This document shows, in pieces, positions 21,309 through 34,810 of a DNA stretch of 64,000 nt; the stretch's first letter is position 1; each line of letters starts with the position of its first letter. Origin of the DNA: Mytilus edulis (lineage: Eukaryota > Mollusca > Bivalvia > Mytilida > Mytilidae). Under the pieces are notes generated by a model. It ran no database searches. It saw nothing but the letters and a program-made list of their open reading frames with translations, and had not been told where the DNA came from. Position numbers and translations under genes: made by a program. The stretch covers positions 86,954,749-87,018,748 of the forward strand of contig NC_092344.1 of the NCBI RefSeq assembly GCF_963676685.1, written 5' to 3'.

Positions 21309-22599
21309 GTGAATTTATGAGAAAACCTGTCACTTTCAATTTGACTATTGACCTTACCAGTAAAATCGAATCAAGGCACCAAACAGGAGAATCTTGAATG
21401 GTCACTCTATGGTAATAATTTTAATATTCATTTTCGATTATGTATTGAATGAGATAAGATAAGAACATTTAATTTTGATTCAGCATTCATAAAAATATAC
21501 AACACAATCACGGAAGAGCCTTTGACCGAAATTGAAATGCATAAAGACAACGCAAAAAAAAAATTATTACAACATGCAGTGCATACATACAATTTGAAAT
21601 TTCTATGTGAAGACTTTGTTTAAAATTTCTTAGGAAATAAAGAGTAAAGTAACTTAAAACGTTTTTCTATTTGAGTAAGCGTTAGACATAAGCACTCATA
21701 AATTTCGAATATGGATAAAAATCGTAAATAACTGTGATATTTTCTAAGCAAAGAAATTCATTAATTTGCGAGTATAAGCCACAAAATGTAAAATATAAAT
21801 TTGAAGATCTGCTTGATAATTAAAGACACTTAATAAACTAAACTTTTCTCTCTGTTTTACACCTGCGATAAAAATTGTCAGACATGGCGAAAAGGCTTGA
21901 CGACAAAGTCATCTATAAACACTTAGTTTTTCACCCTTTTTAGTCTTTAAAAAGTGCAGGTTTAATGATCTTTAATCGTTTATGTTTCTTATGGGACATT
22001 TTAACTGTATAAACCAATAAATTAAAAAGATTTTCCAGGTGACAGTGGTTATCAGTAAGATTATAAACTCTATATGATTATAAAGTTATATGATTATAAC
22101 GAGGATATGTATAAAAGCTGATTAAAATCTATGTTATCATAATTTTGAAATTTTATAATAAACATAGTGATACTTGTGATTTAAAATACGAAATATGTTA
22201 AGCTTATGATAGCTGCAAAATACTCTAGCTAGAATAAGGAATATCCGATATTAATGAAACTCATGTAAGTACATACTACATTTTTCCTGGTACCGATGAT
22301 ATTTATGTTATTAAAAAAAATAGGGGTTTCTGATAGGTACATGGGTGCGACAGACTTGTCGGAAATATAATTCAACAAAATAAGGAAACACATCCTTTTT
22401 AGATTTATTTTCTTTATAAAAAATTAAGGATAGTGAGTGTTCTTTACTTATATTTTTTTCTATATTCATTTACATTGAAGGGTTAATAATTGGGATACAA
22501 TGAACATTGTTGTAAGCCTATAGATAACAATAGAAATAAACAGAAATATCTGTACTGGTCTTTAGCTTAGGCTTATTTAGCCCATTGTTTGTAATATCC

Positions 22600-23010
22600 T
22601 TACAGCGTGGCTCGGTTTGTATACACTCCCGCTATTGTGTTATTGTGCTATGGTCATTTTTTGTATTCTTGTCTTTCATTTTTCTTATGTGTCTCGTCTA
22701 TAGAGTGTCGATATTATGCCATTTTATTTTATTTTGTTGACTGAGTTATTAGTTCATATTGTGTTTAAGATAATAACACAATCGAGGCTGTATGCTATAC
22801 CCCTATTTTTGACATTTTTTGCCTATCATGTCTGTTTGTTTTGCTCACACATTGTTGTCAATATGAAGGATTTATTTGCGACTGTTATACAAGTGAGAGG
22901 TTTAGTAAAACCAGGTGTATTTTCCATTTTCTAGCTTTTGATTTTGCCATTTGATAAGGGACATTCCGTTTTTAATTTTCATTGGTGTTCGGTATTTTCG
23001 CGGTTATTTT
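22600..23010. repeat. Dispersed repeat module R1, copy 2
   Basis: Counterpart of 8640-9085, from GCGTGGCTCGGTTTGTATAC to the TTCGGTATTTTCGCGG phrase. Confidence 0.65.
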
Positions 23011-23014
23011 ACTT

Positions 23015-26000
23015 TTTAATATGTTTCTGGGTAGATATTTTGATGATTTAATCATCAAAAAACACTTTGACATTATTTTGCAGTCTGGTAAACCAAACAG
23101 AGAAACAAAGAACGATAAAAGACATCTGTCATAGACTCGTTCTATTTCCTATGCTATAAATATCCCCAACTAGAAATCAGTCGTTCGAATAGGTACATGT
23201 ATCATAATACTAAATAGGGCAATATAGATCTGTTTCTTTTTATTTGATTGTTTGGTATCTTATAGTTGTCTATGTGTCTTTGTACTTTTGAGTATTTTTA
23301 ATGTACCAGCCTCATTTTTGTTGGTACGAAATTATAGGTGTAATTGATGTGCGACAAGGTTAGGTATAAAAACTTGCGTTGAGAGGGGGATTACTATTCA
23401 TCTGAACTATCTTTACAAATTAATCTGCTCAAATGAATGGTTGCTGAAACATGAATACTAGAAACATATTTCAACCACCTTGAATATGCATTTTCTATCA
23501 TTACTCAATAGGTGTTATTTAAAAGACGTAAAATGGAAAAGGATGCAAATTCTATAGTAACAATACATTGCAAGAATGAATTATAATAAAACTAAGTTAT
23601 GATAAGAACTTGGTAAAACTAGTTTTGTCTCACCTTGACGAATTCAAAAACCGAAACTTTGGCGTGCTGTTTCTAGTGTTGGCGGCATCAACAATTTGTG
23701 GTCGTATCATGGTATGACGTTGTCGTCGTCCTAAGACATTTGTTTTTCAGACAACTTCATTAAGAGGATATGGATCTCAATTAGATTGTACCATCTATAC
23801 TACTAAAGCAGGTTGGGAGTGAGGTTATTGTCCTGACCGTTTAGGAAAAGGGATCAAGAACAAGGACAATAATTTGTGTTTCAGTGTATGGACATCTGTG
23901 AATTTGTATCACAAGGTTCCATGCCCAAAAAGGAAGGTCGTGATTGAGTTTTGGGTTATGGTTTGGAGTTGTATAAGTATTGGGACATATAATTTCCATG
24001 GAGATTATGTGACCCCACCTCATTATTGATTGTCTGTTTACCTTAAAGCTGCAATTGCTAAGTAAAGTATTAAAATTTGTGATTAAGTCAGTTTAAGAAG
24101 AGCCACCAATGAAAAGTAAACGGTATTATTTGTGCAGTTGTAAAAGCTTAAACGCATCTCATTTACATTGCGATAAGTTGGTCTTGTCCCCCACAGTCCT
24201 GTTTTATTGACTTTAAAACTTTTGCGAATACATGTTAAAGTTTGTGAAAAGCTCAGTTTAATGGAAACCATTTTATGTTTAATATGAAGTTGTATTACAA
24301 CGACATAACATGATTACCTAGAAAAATTACTTGGACCTGTACCTTCAGTCATGGTTTATTTTTCCTTGATTTTGTATATTTTCCATGTTAAAGTACTGCT
24401 ATTTTTTCTACTTTTGCATTTTATAACATACAGGTGAGACCTTTCTGTTTGTCAATAGTTTATTTTTTATTATAAAATAATAAATTCCGAAGTAATATGC
24501 ATATTTATATAACGCACAAAATACTCTGTAATCATATATCGCTGCACATTTGAGGAAACAATTCGAATAATTTTTAAATTTCTTATTGTTTTAAAAATAC
24601 CAATTTTTACACCGTTGACACTAATAGCTGTTCTCAAATTCTCCCCGAAATAGATTGCAAACAATTTAACTTTCATTTATAAAAAAATATTATGTATAAG
24701 TATAGCATTTTTAAACGACTATATTGAACTTTAGGTATGTGAACATAATACTTAAGTTAATACTATTTTTTCCATTATGCATAACACTAATATTGAATAC
24801 TCCGCATGCCACGTTTGTGCAGCTGCGTTATTTTTAGGGGCATGTTTCAATTGTTGATGTTATCCATTGTTTTGGGGTTGGCGTTTTTTGGAAGGGGAGG
24901 GGTGGGGAGTTTCACTCTACAAGTTGATTGAAATAGACACAAACGTTATGTTTCCTTTTATTTGAACATTTTCACTTACATACAATGGCTGGGTATCACA
25001 AAGAGAAAGGGCAAAATGGAGCCTTGAAAGTGTATACTAAATGAAGAAAGCTGTAATAGGAGAGAAAGAGTGTAAAATTTGACGTACATTGCGTGTCTTT
25101 TGGTAAAGTTATATGAAAAAGTGTGTTATACAAATACCTTCATTTTAACTGTTTTAGGTATTGGTACTGTATAGCTTTCTTCCATTGTAGATGTTTTGTA
25201 TAGTTGAGATTTAATTATTTAGTCATTTTGATTTTATTGTCCATTGTTAAGGCTCCTCAGGTGAATAAAACGCTCGATTGATCGATTGCTGTTTCTTGAT
25301 GCCTAGTGGAGTATTTCTTCTGTCTATTTAGAACTCACTAATAGTTCATTCAGATATTGGATATAGAAGCGTCAAAGATACAGCAATGATAATGTACGTT
25401 CTGTATTAGATAATTATTTTTGTCTTACGAGTTTATACACTAAAGTTAGGTATCACAATATATAATGTATACTGGAATACAAGAGTCAACATGATTGCCG
25501 TGGAAACGATGACACAGTTGAATTTCCAGTACTTTTTTTTATTATTGTATACCAAAGCACTTTTTTTAAGATGAGACGCCATTTGTCGTTCGAGTGTTTT
25601 ATATAAAAAAGAAGATGTGGTTTGATTGCCAATGAGACAACTATCCACAAAAGACTAAAATGACACTGACATTAACAACTATACCTTGCTTTAAACAAAA
25701 AAAAGTATTTTAAAGTCCTTCACAGGCCGGAACTTCATCGGAAAGGACGGATGGATGGAAAAATATGTATTTGTGTCATATGATAACGTATCGATTAATC
25801 AAATTTTAAAAGCTTATATAAAGGAAGACATAATTCCAACGGACAACTAAATACAGGCTACACAAGTTGTAAGTACGCATTTTGCAAAAATGAAATTTCT
25901 GTCTTTTTATCTCCATGGCAAAACTAAGTCAGAGAGAACACCATTTTTTTTAAATAAGTTTTTGTCTTAAGGAAGATCAAAATTAATTTATTGTCTATCT

Positions 26001-26185
26001 TGTTAAAAAGTTATTGATTAGTATATCGGTATTAAATAGTGCATTACCTTATTTAGACTGTTGAAATTGGATTAAGTTCGACTTATTCACTGTGTAGAAG
26101 CCTTCTTTGACCATTTAAATTCCTGACCTAAATTAAAAAGTCGTTTTATAAACATTGTAAGTACATAAGTACATGTATTTTACAG
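23015..26185. other. Upstream region of copy 2, no gene
   Basis: Matches 9090-12055. A repeat fragment (25600-25690: GAAGATGTGGTTTGATTGCC and beyond) interrupts homology. No supported gene. Confidence 0.6.
25600..25690 (+). repeat. Dispersed repeat R2 fragment inserted upstream of copy 2
   Basis: GAAGATGTGGTTTGATTGCC, AATGAGACAACTATCCAC and GACATTAACAACTATA match the start of the longer copy at 27407. The corresponding place in copy 1 (about 11545) lacks it. Confidence 0.75.
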
Positions 26186-26203
26186 GTTTGGTTATTCCGT
26201 AAG

Positions 26204-26276
26204 ATGACAAGATATGATGATTTAAAGAAGGAATTCCAATGTAGCAGCTTTGTATTTAATCATGATTCTCCTAAAC
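26204..26276 (+). pseudogene. Copy 2 coding exon 1, truncated
   Basis: AUG at 26204 with the conserved acceptor TTTTACAG upstream (ending near 26185). The deletion removes LFVLAE and the donor site. Confidence 0.8.
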
Positions 26277-27918
26277 TCTCCATCCATATGTATTTATATA
26301 TCATTTCTGTAATGCAAAAGCTTCTTTTATTTCATCATCGTGTCATTATAAAATTATAAAATTCAAAAATAGTTTTATATTCAAAGTTGACCTGATTTTT
26401 GTAATTTTTTTTTAATTTTCAAAAAGACATTCGTTTTTTCAGTCACATAACCATTGAGGTCAAACATCTACTGCTTCTGTGTTATCCGTCTCTATTACAT
26501 CGGTCTTACACATGCTATGTGTTCAACGGGACTTCGCACTTCGTAATAAAGATTCCATACAAAATAAAAGTCATCGTTTTTCTTCTTGTCAAGGCATTCT
26601 TTATAAATTGATTGAATAGACACATACTTTATGTTTCCTTTTTTCAAAATTTTGATTTGCATACACTGGTTGTGTATCATAAGGAGAAAGGGCATCGCAA
26701 AAAAAAATGAGGAAGCGGTAATAGGAAAGAAAGCGGAGGGAATTTGAAGTACATTTCGCGTCTCTGTTAAAGTTTCACTGTAACTGTATTTAGTCATTTT
26801 GATTTTACTACTTATGGTTAAGACTGCGAAATGACCTTCTCAGCTGAATAAAAGGCTCGATTGATTGGTTGTTATTTCTTGATGCTCAGTTGCGTATATC
26901 CTTTGTATAACTAGAACCAACTATTAAGATGATGCCTTATGACATTTAACGACACTTTTTTCAAAGCTAGGTATCACAATACATAATATATCCTGGAATA
27001 GGAGAGTCAACATGATTGCCGTGGAAATGCAAGGTATTGTTTTGCAGTCTACCACGCGGGACAGACCTTTGTTCTTATAGATCATTATTTCGAGAAAATG
27101 CATCAATAAGACATCTCTTAATGTAAAAACCCAAAATCCTCATGTAAGTCTGTTTTCTACTTGCCAATTACGATCACAAAGATACAAGTTTTCCTTTTAT
27201 AAATCGAACAAAGTGCCTTTAAAGACATCACAGATACTAACATAAAATCATTGTACTGTCTTCCAATATGATAAGATATAAACATTATTCTTATACTTTC
27301 AAATGTATTCTCCCACACAATGAAATATACAGATGTAAATATGTGAGCATTTTCGTTTTATTTTGTTGATGATATATAGTCTTATCAATCTTTTTTGTAC
27401 AATATAAAAAAGAAGATGTGGTATGATTGCCAATGAGACAACTGTCCACAAGAGACCAAAATGACACAGACATTAACAACTATAGGTCACCGTACGGCCT
27501 TCAACAATGAGCAAAGCCCCTACCGCATAGTCAGCTATAAAAGGCCCCGATAAGACAATGTAAAACAATTCAAACGAGAAAACTAACGGCCTTATTTATA
27601 TAAAAAAAAATGACCGAAAAACAAATATGCAACACATAAACAAACGACAACCACTGAACTACAGGCTCCTGACTTGGGACAGGCACATACCTAAATAATG
27701 TGGCGGGGTTAAACATGTTATACCGCTTCAAAATACCGCTTCAGAGTTTAACACTTCAATTAGGACACAATTTTGAAAGCGTTGAATTTGTTTCTATTAT
27801 TCCATTTCAGGGGCTAAGTTAAAATAAAAGTATATTAAAGATTATTGAAAAATAAATACCAGTGTTGTAAAAATTAATCATTTATGCAATGTGTGTATCT
27901 TTTTCTTTTTATTGATAG
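26277..27918. other. Copy 2 intron 1, mosaic
   Basis: 26440-26590 and 27050-27350 resemble copy 3 intron 1 (40090-40510). 26590-27050 resembles the upstream region of copy 3 (38210-38750), including GCTGAATAAAAGGCTCGATT and the ATGATGCCTTATGACATTTA phrase. An upstream-type segment thus sits inside an intron. An R2 repeat follows at 27405. Confidence 0.65.
27405..27735 (+). mobile_element. Dispersed repeat R2, longest copy
   Basis: Runs from AAGAAGATGTGGTATGATTG to GTGGCGGGGTTAAACATG. Fragments at 12193, 19438, 20868, 25600, 43950 and 53667 belong to the same or a related family. No ORF and no clear terminal repeats; probably a non-autonomous element. Confidence 0.7.
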
Positions 27919-28159
27919 TGTGGCCCTAGAATCTTATATCCTATATGGAGTGGATTTTGGTTAGTATGGCATATTGTATGGTTTTCTCTGGATCCGTACA
28001 ATGCATACAAAAATGGTGGAGACGGTGATCCATATTACTTCATATATTTGACAAACTGGGGCTATATGCTGGTCGGATTTTATAATCTTGTGGATTTTAT
28101 TGTTACTTTATATGTCCATGTGAGGAGATCTGATATTGTACATTTATCTCCTAAGTCAG
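27919..28159 (+). other. Copy 2 coding exon 2
   Basis: 241 nt, open, acceptor TTGATAG and donor GTAGGT. Encodes CGPRILYPIWSGFWLVW through LSPKS; a few residue changes from copy 1. Confidence 0.85.
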
Positions 28160-28732
28160 GTAGGTTTTTATTGCTGTTATAATTATTATAAAATTAATGT
28201 TATAATCATATAAAACCCGATAAAATATGTAGGGAAATAGTGGTACACCATTTTATACGAGTTAGAAAAGTCACAGACAAGAAACCAGGATTCTGCATTT
28301 GAGATGCATTATTGCAAAATAGAATTTCAATTGTTTGAATTTTCTTGATTAAACCGGCTTGATTACAGTTATATTGATGAATACATGCGTAACAAATGTG
28401 ATTGAAGCAATTTTTTAAAAGAACATTCGCCTAACTCCCCTATGCCATATTTTGCCATGGGAAAAACAAAAAATGGCCTAATGACCGGAAGTGGTAGACA
28501 TTTCAGTGGTTTAAACGAACGCCCGTTCCTCTGTCCGCACTTTTTATCTTGAATTCATCTTAAACAAGTTATTTGATTCCAATGAAACTTCCAATATAAC
28601 CCGTTATTCCTAAGTATATTATCGAAATAAATTCAATCGTCAATTTATTTCACTATTTATTTCTTACTTGATTCTATAGATCGATATAAAATACAATTTT
28701 TTAACTCCTATGTTAAAAATATTTTTTTCCAG

Positions 28733-28843
28733 ACAATAAAGATCAAATGCCATGGTATTTAAAACTGCTTTGGATATTGTTTGAGATTAGTAACAGTATA
28801 AGTGTCTTGATAACTATAGCATTCTATGGCTTACTGACACCAA
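28733..28843 (+). other. Copy 2 coding exon 3
   Basis: 111 nt, open. Encodes DNKDQMPWYLKLLWILFEIS through FYGLLTP, with intact CCAG acceptor and GTAAGT donor. Confidence 0.85.
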
Positions 28844-29160
28844 GTAAGTAAAGATATGAAATCTCATTTATATGTCATGAAATATAGAATCATTTTTCGT
28901 AACAGCGTTGACAAGCCCATTCCTTGACCGGCTCAGGTTCTCAATTGACTGGGTCAGATTAGGTGAACGTTCGTCTGTAACACTCACTTGTCATATCGCT
29001 CGTGTTATGAAAATTTTAACTGTTTGGTCGCCATAGGTTCTAAACGCCTAAATCAAATACAACTTATTATTAGCAAAGGACTAAACCATGTGTGATGATT
29101 TAAAGGTTGAATACTTAATTTTTGTTTTCGTGCACCTGCATGTAATTTACTCTTTTATTA

Positions 29161-30785
29161 GACATGTTACGAAAAGGTATATTCACGACGCTGAGGTTGA
29201 CAAATACCACTTTAAATGTGGGGACTGTGTCGAAATTCAAAAGAGATTACCTGTGTATACATTGAATATTCTTTAAAAACTGCATTGATACTTTTGGAGG
29301 CAATTCCGCCGTATGGAACGAATATTCAGAAACATTTTTACCATAAGAAATAAAAGATAGATATTAATAAATTCCATGATATTTTTAAGAAACTCTAATG
29401 CAAAAGATTAGAGGGGGAGGGGGCGGTCATGCAAATGCAACGGAGACACGGGGTACATGCGTGTGTAAATATTTCGGGCGAGCCCTTGCAAAATTTATAG
29501 AAGTTGCAAATAATCTTAAGTATTATAAACTGCTTTACAAATACCTGCTCGTGAATATATGTAACTGTCATTTTTATATAGGTATGAAAAGCACACAAAG
29601 AAGTTTATGTATTTTGATCCAGTAGTTTGCCACCTAAATTTTTATCTGACGGGGTCTGTTTTAAAACACATAGACATGAGTTTTATACAATTTCAACTCG
29701 AATCATGTTGCATTCTAGTTTAGAAAATTTATACTCCCGGTCACATAGCTTCGAGGGCATGACTTGTCTTCCTTTATTTTCTTCCAACTTTGTCTTAATT
29801 TAAACAGTTTCAGCTCAATTTGTATTTTCTTTATAAGGTGTTTGTGATTGATTGATTATTGGTTGCATAACGTTCAGTGGCAAATATTTAATGCCTGTTA
29901 AGAACGATAAGAGGTTTGTGTAAAATATGACTCACTACTCATCAGTTGAACATTCCCGCAGAGTTTCAAAATCATTACATAATGACTTTGCATTTACACC
30001 TTAACACCACCTTATGCAGATATTTTGTATTTTACAAATTCCTGGAAAGTTTGGTTGAAATTCGCCAACCGTTTCATAAGAAAATGACAATAGGAAAATT
30101 AACACCGATGGCCGATGGGTCTTTCCTCTATATAAGCTAACAATGCCAGGGGTTTCCTAAAATAATTAGTATGGCGTTTTTATAGATGTGTACTAACCAG
30201 TTGTTTTTTTTAGGGAGAGGAAGGGGCTAGGATTAGATGTGAAAAAAGGCATCAACTAAGAGCTAAACGACGAGCAGAAAGATGAAAATGTAAAAAAAAA
30301 ATGAATTTGCGTATATAAGAGTGGCGGGTATATGTCGAACACGATATAAGGCGCTTCAAAACTTTCAGAGTAAATGGAAGCTTATGGAGACACCCGAGAG
30401 AAGAAATCAATCAGAGCGTTGTGTGGGATTAATAAAGCCATACATTAAACCTTTTCAGGAACTGTAATACATCAATAAAATTATTATCTAACTGGCATAC
30501 TATGTATATATAATCAATCTAGAATCGAATGAACTTGTATAACTCTCAGCCCCCTTTTTCTATCCCACCCACTATTACACGCGTACAACTTTCAAGTCGT
30601 TTGATAGTCAACAATATCACAAAAGCAAATGTCATAATATTAGGATGTTACGTAAATGTGATTTGAATTCACCAAGACGCACATGATTTAATTTTTATCT
30701 ATAATCAATGTTTTGACACCGTCCCCAAATTTAAAGTGTAATTTGTAAACCTCAGCGACGAGAATATACCTTTTCGTAACATGTC
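29161..30785. mobile_element. 1.6-kb TIR element in copy 2 intron 3
   Basis: GACATGTTACGAAAAGGTAT (29161) is inverted at the right end (to 30785). TIR similarity runs inward about 75 bp (GCTGAGGTT, CACTTTAAAT, GGGGAC on both sides). Flanks carry TATTA on each side (29156-29160, 30786-30790). Copy 1 lacks the element at the collinear position near 14165. The short ORFs inside show no transposase. Superfamily not assigned. Confidence 0.8.
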
Positions 30786-32580
30786 TATTATATTTAAATC
30801 CCAACTGGATCGCCTCTGACAGACTGGGTGAGTGTTAAATCACTGTTATCGATAGCCGATGACAAACGCGTGAAAACTATAAACGATTCAGTATTATTAC
30901 CAACATAAGTATTCTGGTTGTTCACGCTGTTATGAAAATGGTTCTAATTACATGTACAATGTATAAAAAAAACTTTAACAAATATATCAGTAAAATGGAA
31001 CTACTAGCTGCTTTTGTAATAGGTGGGGGTTTAATATAAATGACTCAACAACTAAACAACACAACTAAACCAATACAGATACATTGCAGTCAACCAACCG
31101 TGTTCAACTACAATATAGTATAAAGACAAGCTCTTATAGTATTTGGTAATCTCTCAATCGTACGGCAAATGAGAACAATTAAAAAAAAATGGATTCATTT
31201 ACACATTTACATATGTGCAGTTGGAAATATCAGAGAAACATGAAATTAAAATTAATTACCAAACGACCTGCATAATCTTTAGACATTTATAGTACAATTC
31301 TGGCATCTGACTAGCTAAGGGTCATCTAAAATTAGAAATACCATATAAACCTCCAATAGAACACCCGAGAAGGAAACTGACAAAACAACAAAAAATACAC
31401 AAAAATAGCCACTGTTGTAAAGGAACTGTTCTCGGACACACATGCAAGTAGTCGACTATACATATAACAGAAAGAGAATAATCAAAGTACTAAAGTACTG
31501 AACATCGCATGACCGCAAGTTCTTGTGGATTGACCGATAAGCACTTGTCTCAGAAAAAGAATCACATCTCTATACATGAAAGAGGGATTAATGTACAGAT
31601 AACACTTTGTTCTATGACAAGTTCGTGTGTGGATGATAGATTAATGACAGGGAATTCATACTCACCGTAATGACTTTAATATTGCAGTGATACAAATCAG
31701 TATATTACAGTTACATTTATATATAATTTTCATGCATTTGTATATCATTCTACTCTTCTATATTAATAAATGTGCAGTGGAAGTGCATGGTGAACACGTC
31801 ACTCTTCTGTAATAATTCGATTTTTCAATAGAATGGATTTGAGAAGGCAATCGTATTTTCCCAAAAAAAAATGTTTAATCATCCATGCAGAGTTATCGTT
31901 CCTTGAGCTTGCAAACGTTCTTCAGATATTCTTCCGCATGTGTGTGCATAGATGTAAATGATTTTTTACTTGTATGTATATACATATATCAAAACATTTT
32001 AATATTATTAATTGATCTTCTTTTAAAAAAAAACGATAAGGAATGTCAGTTTGCACTTGATGCTGTCTACGTATTCATCATGTTTATAGATCGGCTAAAA
32101 ACCTAAAACGAATATTACGTAATGGAAATCTAGGCGATAGCAATACACTGGGATGCCCTCACGGTAATCCGCTGTAAAAAGGAACCAATTATAACCAAGA
32201 CAAATAGGGAAACGGTTCACAACATTAAGATATAATAAAAAAAAAAATAAGATATTAAACATCATTCAAAATATCTTCTCATTAGATATGTAACAATAAT
32301 CAGTCGGATTTACACGGACACAATAAGATAATCAAATTCTGTTACGTAACAAACAGGTTATCTATGAAGTGAGACCGAGAAACTATCTATTTTTAATCGT
32401 GAATCATTAAAAAACCATTTGATAAATAGAGGGAATTATGTAATAAATTAACTTCCATAGATAGATTTAAAGAAAGGCTTTAGATTTATGACTTATTTTT
32501 AAAATTAAATATTAGTTGATTTGGAAAAGAAATATCAAAATGAGATGAATGAATATTGAAAATGTTTTTCTTTTTTTCAG
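30786..32580. other. Remainder of copy 2 intron 3
   Basis: Collinear with copy 1 from about 14170 to 15861 with small indels. No gene; the ORF at 31885-32106 is not conserved as coding between copies. Confidence 0.65.
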
Positions 32581-32972
32581 CTGGTGACCCAACTAGTATA
32601 GAAAAACACGCTATAAACTCAGTGTATGTTCTGTTGAGTTTTTTTGTCTGTGCCAAACCTGTTCGATTATTACATGTTATATATCCGTTAGTAATCGGTG
32701 TTATTTATGTAATATTTTCCGTGATTTATCAAGTTGGAGGAGATGGAGCAGCAATATATCCGGTTTTAGACTGGGACCAAGCTGGAACGACTATCATATA
32801 TGTCATTGTTCTCACATGTATTGGTGTTCCTGTCGTTCACATGGCTTTCTTTGCTATGTATCAGCTACGCATATTTATCCACGACAAATGTTGTAATAAA
32901 AGTGGAGTGCAGTGTTATACTGAACAAACTGCAATCAGAAATGGAGAAAGTGGTGTAACGTCTTACATGTGA
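32581..32972 (+). other. Copy 2 coding exon 4
   Basis: 392 nt including the stop; acceptor CTTTTTTTCAG. Encodes GDPTSIEKHAINSVYVLL through GESGVTSYM; open and conserved. Confidence 0.88.
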
Positions 32973-33954
32973 TTAATGTATCCGCCTTTCAACTCATTTA
33001 TGCTTCTTTATTATTTTATTATTTTTACACTTTTCTTTCATATCTTATGAGAACGCAGATCCATTCATATTCATGTCACATTGTATTGTATTTATTTTTT
33101 TATTCATATTTCGGAACCACGGCATATTGTGCATTTGCAAGCATTTAACTGTGAACAGTATATTATCATTATTCAATTCTGCAGACTAGCATTGACAATA
33201 CTTTTTTAAATGTACATTATATTCAAACATACGAAATAAAATGTTTAAAAGTCTGCGCTGGCTTTCAGAGTGTTGTAAAACTAAAATCATATAACTACGA
33301 ATCTCTGGTAGATGTCTTCTTTCTCTAGAGCAAAACCAAACCGTTTTCTTAAATGTCTTCCAGACTGAGTATATTAAAAGTTCGGAAAGATTTCTAATTG
33401 TCTAGATAGCAAACCATGATCGCACACACATCATTATTCAAGTAAAAGTTTTCCTTTTTTCTTTTTCTTTTTCGTTTGTTTAATTTGTATTTTATTTTTT
33501 GTGATTTTGTTTTCTAAATATTCATTTATTTATTTATTTATTTTTATATATTTTTTTCTGTATTATTTTTTCTTTCTTTCTTCACTTCTCTGTCTTTTGA
33601 CATAAATCCATATAGATATATAGATATACCATTCTATACATGCATGCTCATACATATATTTTGTATTCTCTTTCTATCAATGTTAAATGGAGAACAATTT
33701 GATAAAGATTAGATATGTAAAAAGGTTGGAACTTCCAGCTGTGCCTGCTGGGTTTTGACTGCCATTAGAAGCCCCAATCCTAACAACAATAATTTATTTA
33801 CTGGATTTTTTTTTCAGTTATTGGTGACATTCAAATATATGATAATTATATAGTTACAGAATGTACTTAGATGAAATCAAATAAATCAAGTGATTAAGAT
33901 TGATACTATATGCCGGAAGAGCATCAGTTAAGGATAAAAAGAAGCTTAAAATAT
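32973..33954. other. 3' flank of copy 2 and spacer to copy 3, no gene
   Basis: 32973-33665 matches the copy 1 3' flank, including the T/C-rich tract near 33445-33600. 33670-33954 is unique spacer with nothing recognised. Confidence 0.6.
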
Positions 33955-34329
33955 TGAGTAGACCATGGAGCTCCTTTTCCAGATATATATTAATGAAATT
34001 CGTGGTGTACATACTACATTTTTACAGGTACCGATGATATTTATTTTATTTAAAAAAAAATAGAGACATTTGATAGGTGCATAGGTGCGACAGACGTGTC
34101 GGAAATATTATACAACACAATAAGGAAATACGTACTTTTTAGATTTATTTTCTTTATAAAAGAATAAGGAGATGTGATGACCTTTACTAATATTTGTCTT
34201 TTTTACATTCATTTACATTGAAGGGTTAATAATTTGGATACAATGAACATTGTTGTAAGCCTCTAGATAGTAAAAGAAATAAACAGAAATGTCTATACTA
34301 TTCTTTAGCTTTGGCTGAAATAGTCCTTT

Positions 34330-34810
34330 TTTATAATCCTTATAGCTTTGCTCGGTATTTATACATCTCACTATTGTGTTATTGTGGTATGGTCTTTTAG
34401 TATTCTTGTCTTTTATTTTTCTGATGTGTCTTATCTATATTATGCCATTTTAATTTATTTTGTTGATACAACTGTAAATTTATATTGTGATTAAGATAAT
34501 AACTCAATGTTGCCTGCTATGCCCCAAATTTTGACATGTTTGCCTATCATTTCTGACACATTATTATCAAAGTAATCGGCTCAATTATATGCGAATGTGG
34601 AATGTCATACAGGTGAGAGGTTTTGAAAGCTATAAAACCAGGTTTAATCTACTATTTCCCATATAAGGAAATGTTCATACAAAGTCAGTAATAGGACAGT
34701 TGTGTTCCGTTCCGCGTGTGATGTGTTTTGTCAATGAGCTTTTGATTTTGCCTTTGATAAATGATATTCCATTTTGAATTTTCCTTGGAGTTCGGTATTT
34801 TTGTAATTTT
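34330..34810. repeat. Dispersed repeat module R1, copy 3
   Basis: Diverged counterpart of 8640-9085, ending in the GGAGTTCGGTATTTTTGTAA phrase near 34788. Confidence 0.5.

Larger units (their letters stand above)
26204..32972 (+). pseudogene. Rolling-stone-like copy 2 (first coding exon truncated)
   Basis: Exons 2 (27919-28159), 3 (28733-28843) and 4 (32581-32972) are open with intact splice sites and the same phases as copy 1. They differ by mostly conservative changes, for example LLNFFICAKP to LLSFFVCAKP. Coding exon 1 begins at 26204 (MTRYDDLKKEFQCSSF) but breaks after PKL at about 26276. Compared with copy 1, the last six or seven codons and the GTATGT donor are deleted, joining directly to intron sequence (CTCTCCATCCATATG). 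Read-through soon meets a stop. Either this is a young pseudogene, or it is rescued by an unseen alternative first exon; the preserved exons 2-4 leave that open. Motifs CAKPVRLLHVIYP and YPVLDWDQAGTT are kept in exon 4. Confidence 0.75.
21309..33670. repeat. Duplicated block copy 2
   Basis: Collinear with 1-363 plus 7915-16990. It carries its own insertions: R2 fragments at 25600 and 27405, an upstream-like segment in intron 1 (about 26590-27050), and a 1.6-kb TIR element in intron 3. It shares with copy 1 the R2 remnant in intron 1 that copy 3 lacks, which suggests copies 1 and 2 are closer to each other. Confidence 0.85.

Noticed and set aside
29398..29625. ORFs on both strands within the 1.6-kb TIR element
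   Set aside because: Short, overlapping on opposite strands, and without any transposase motif.
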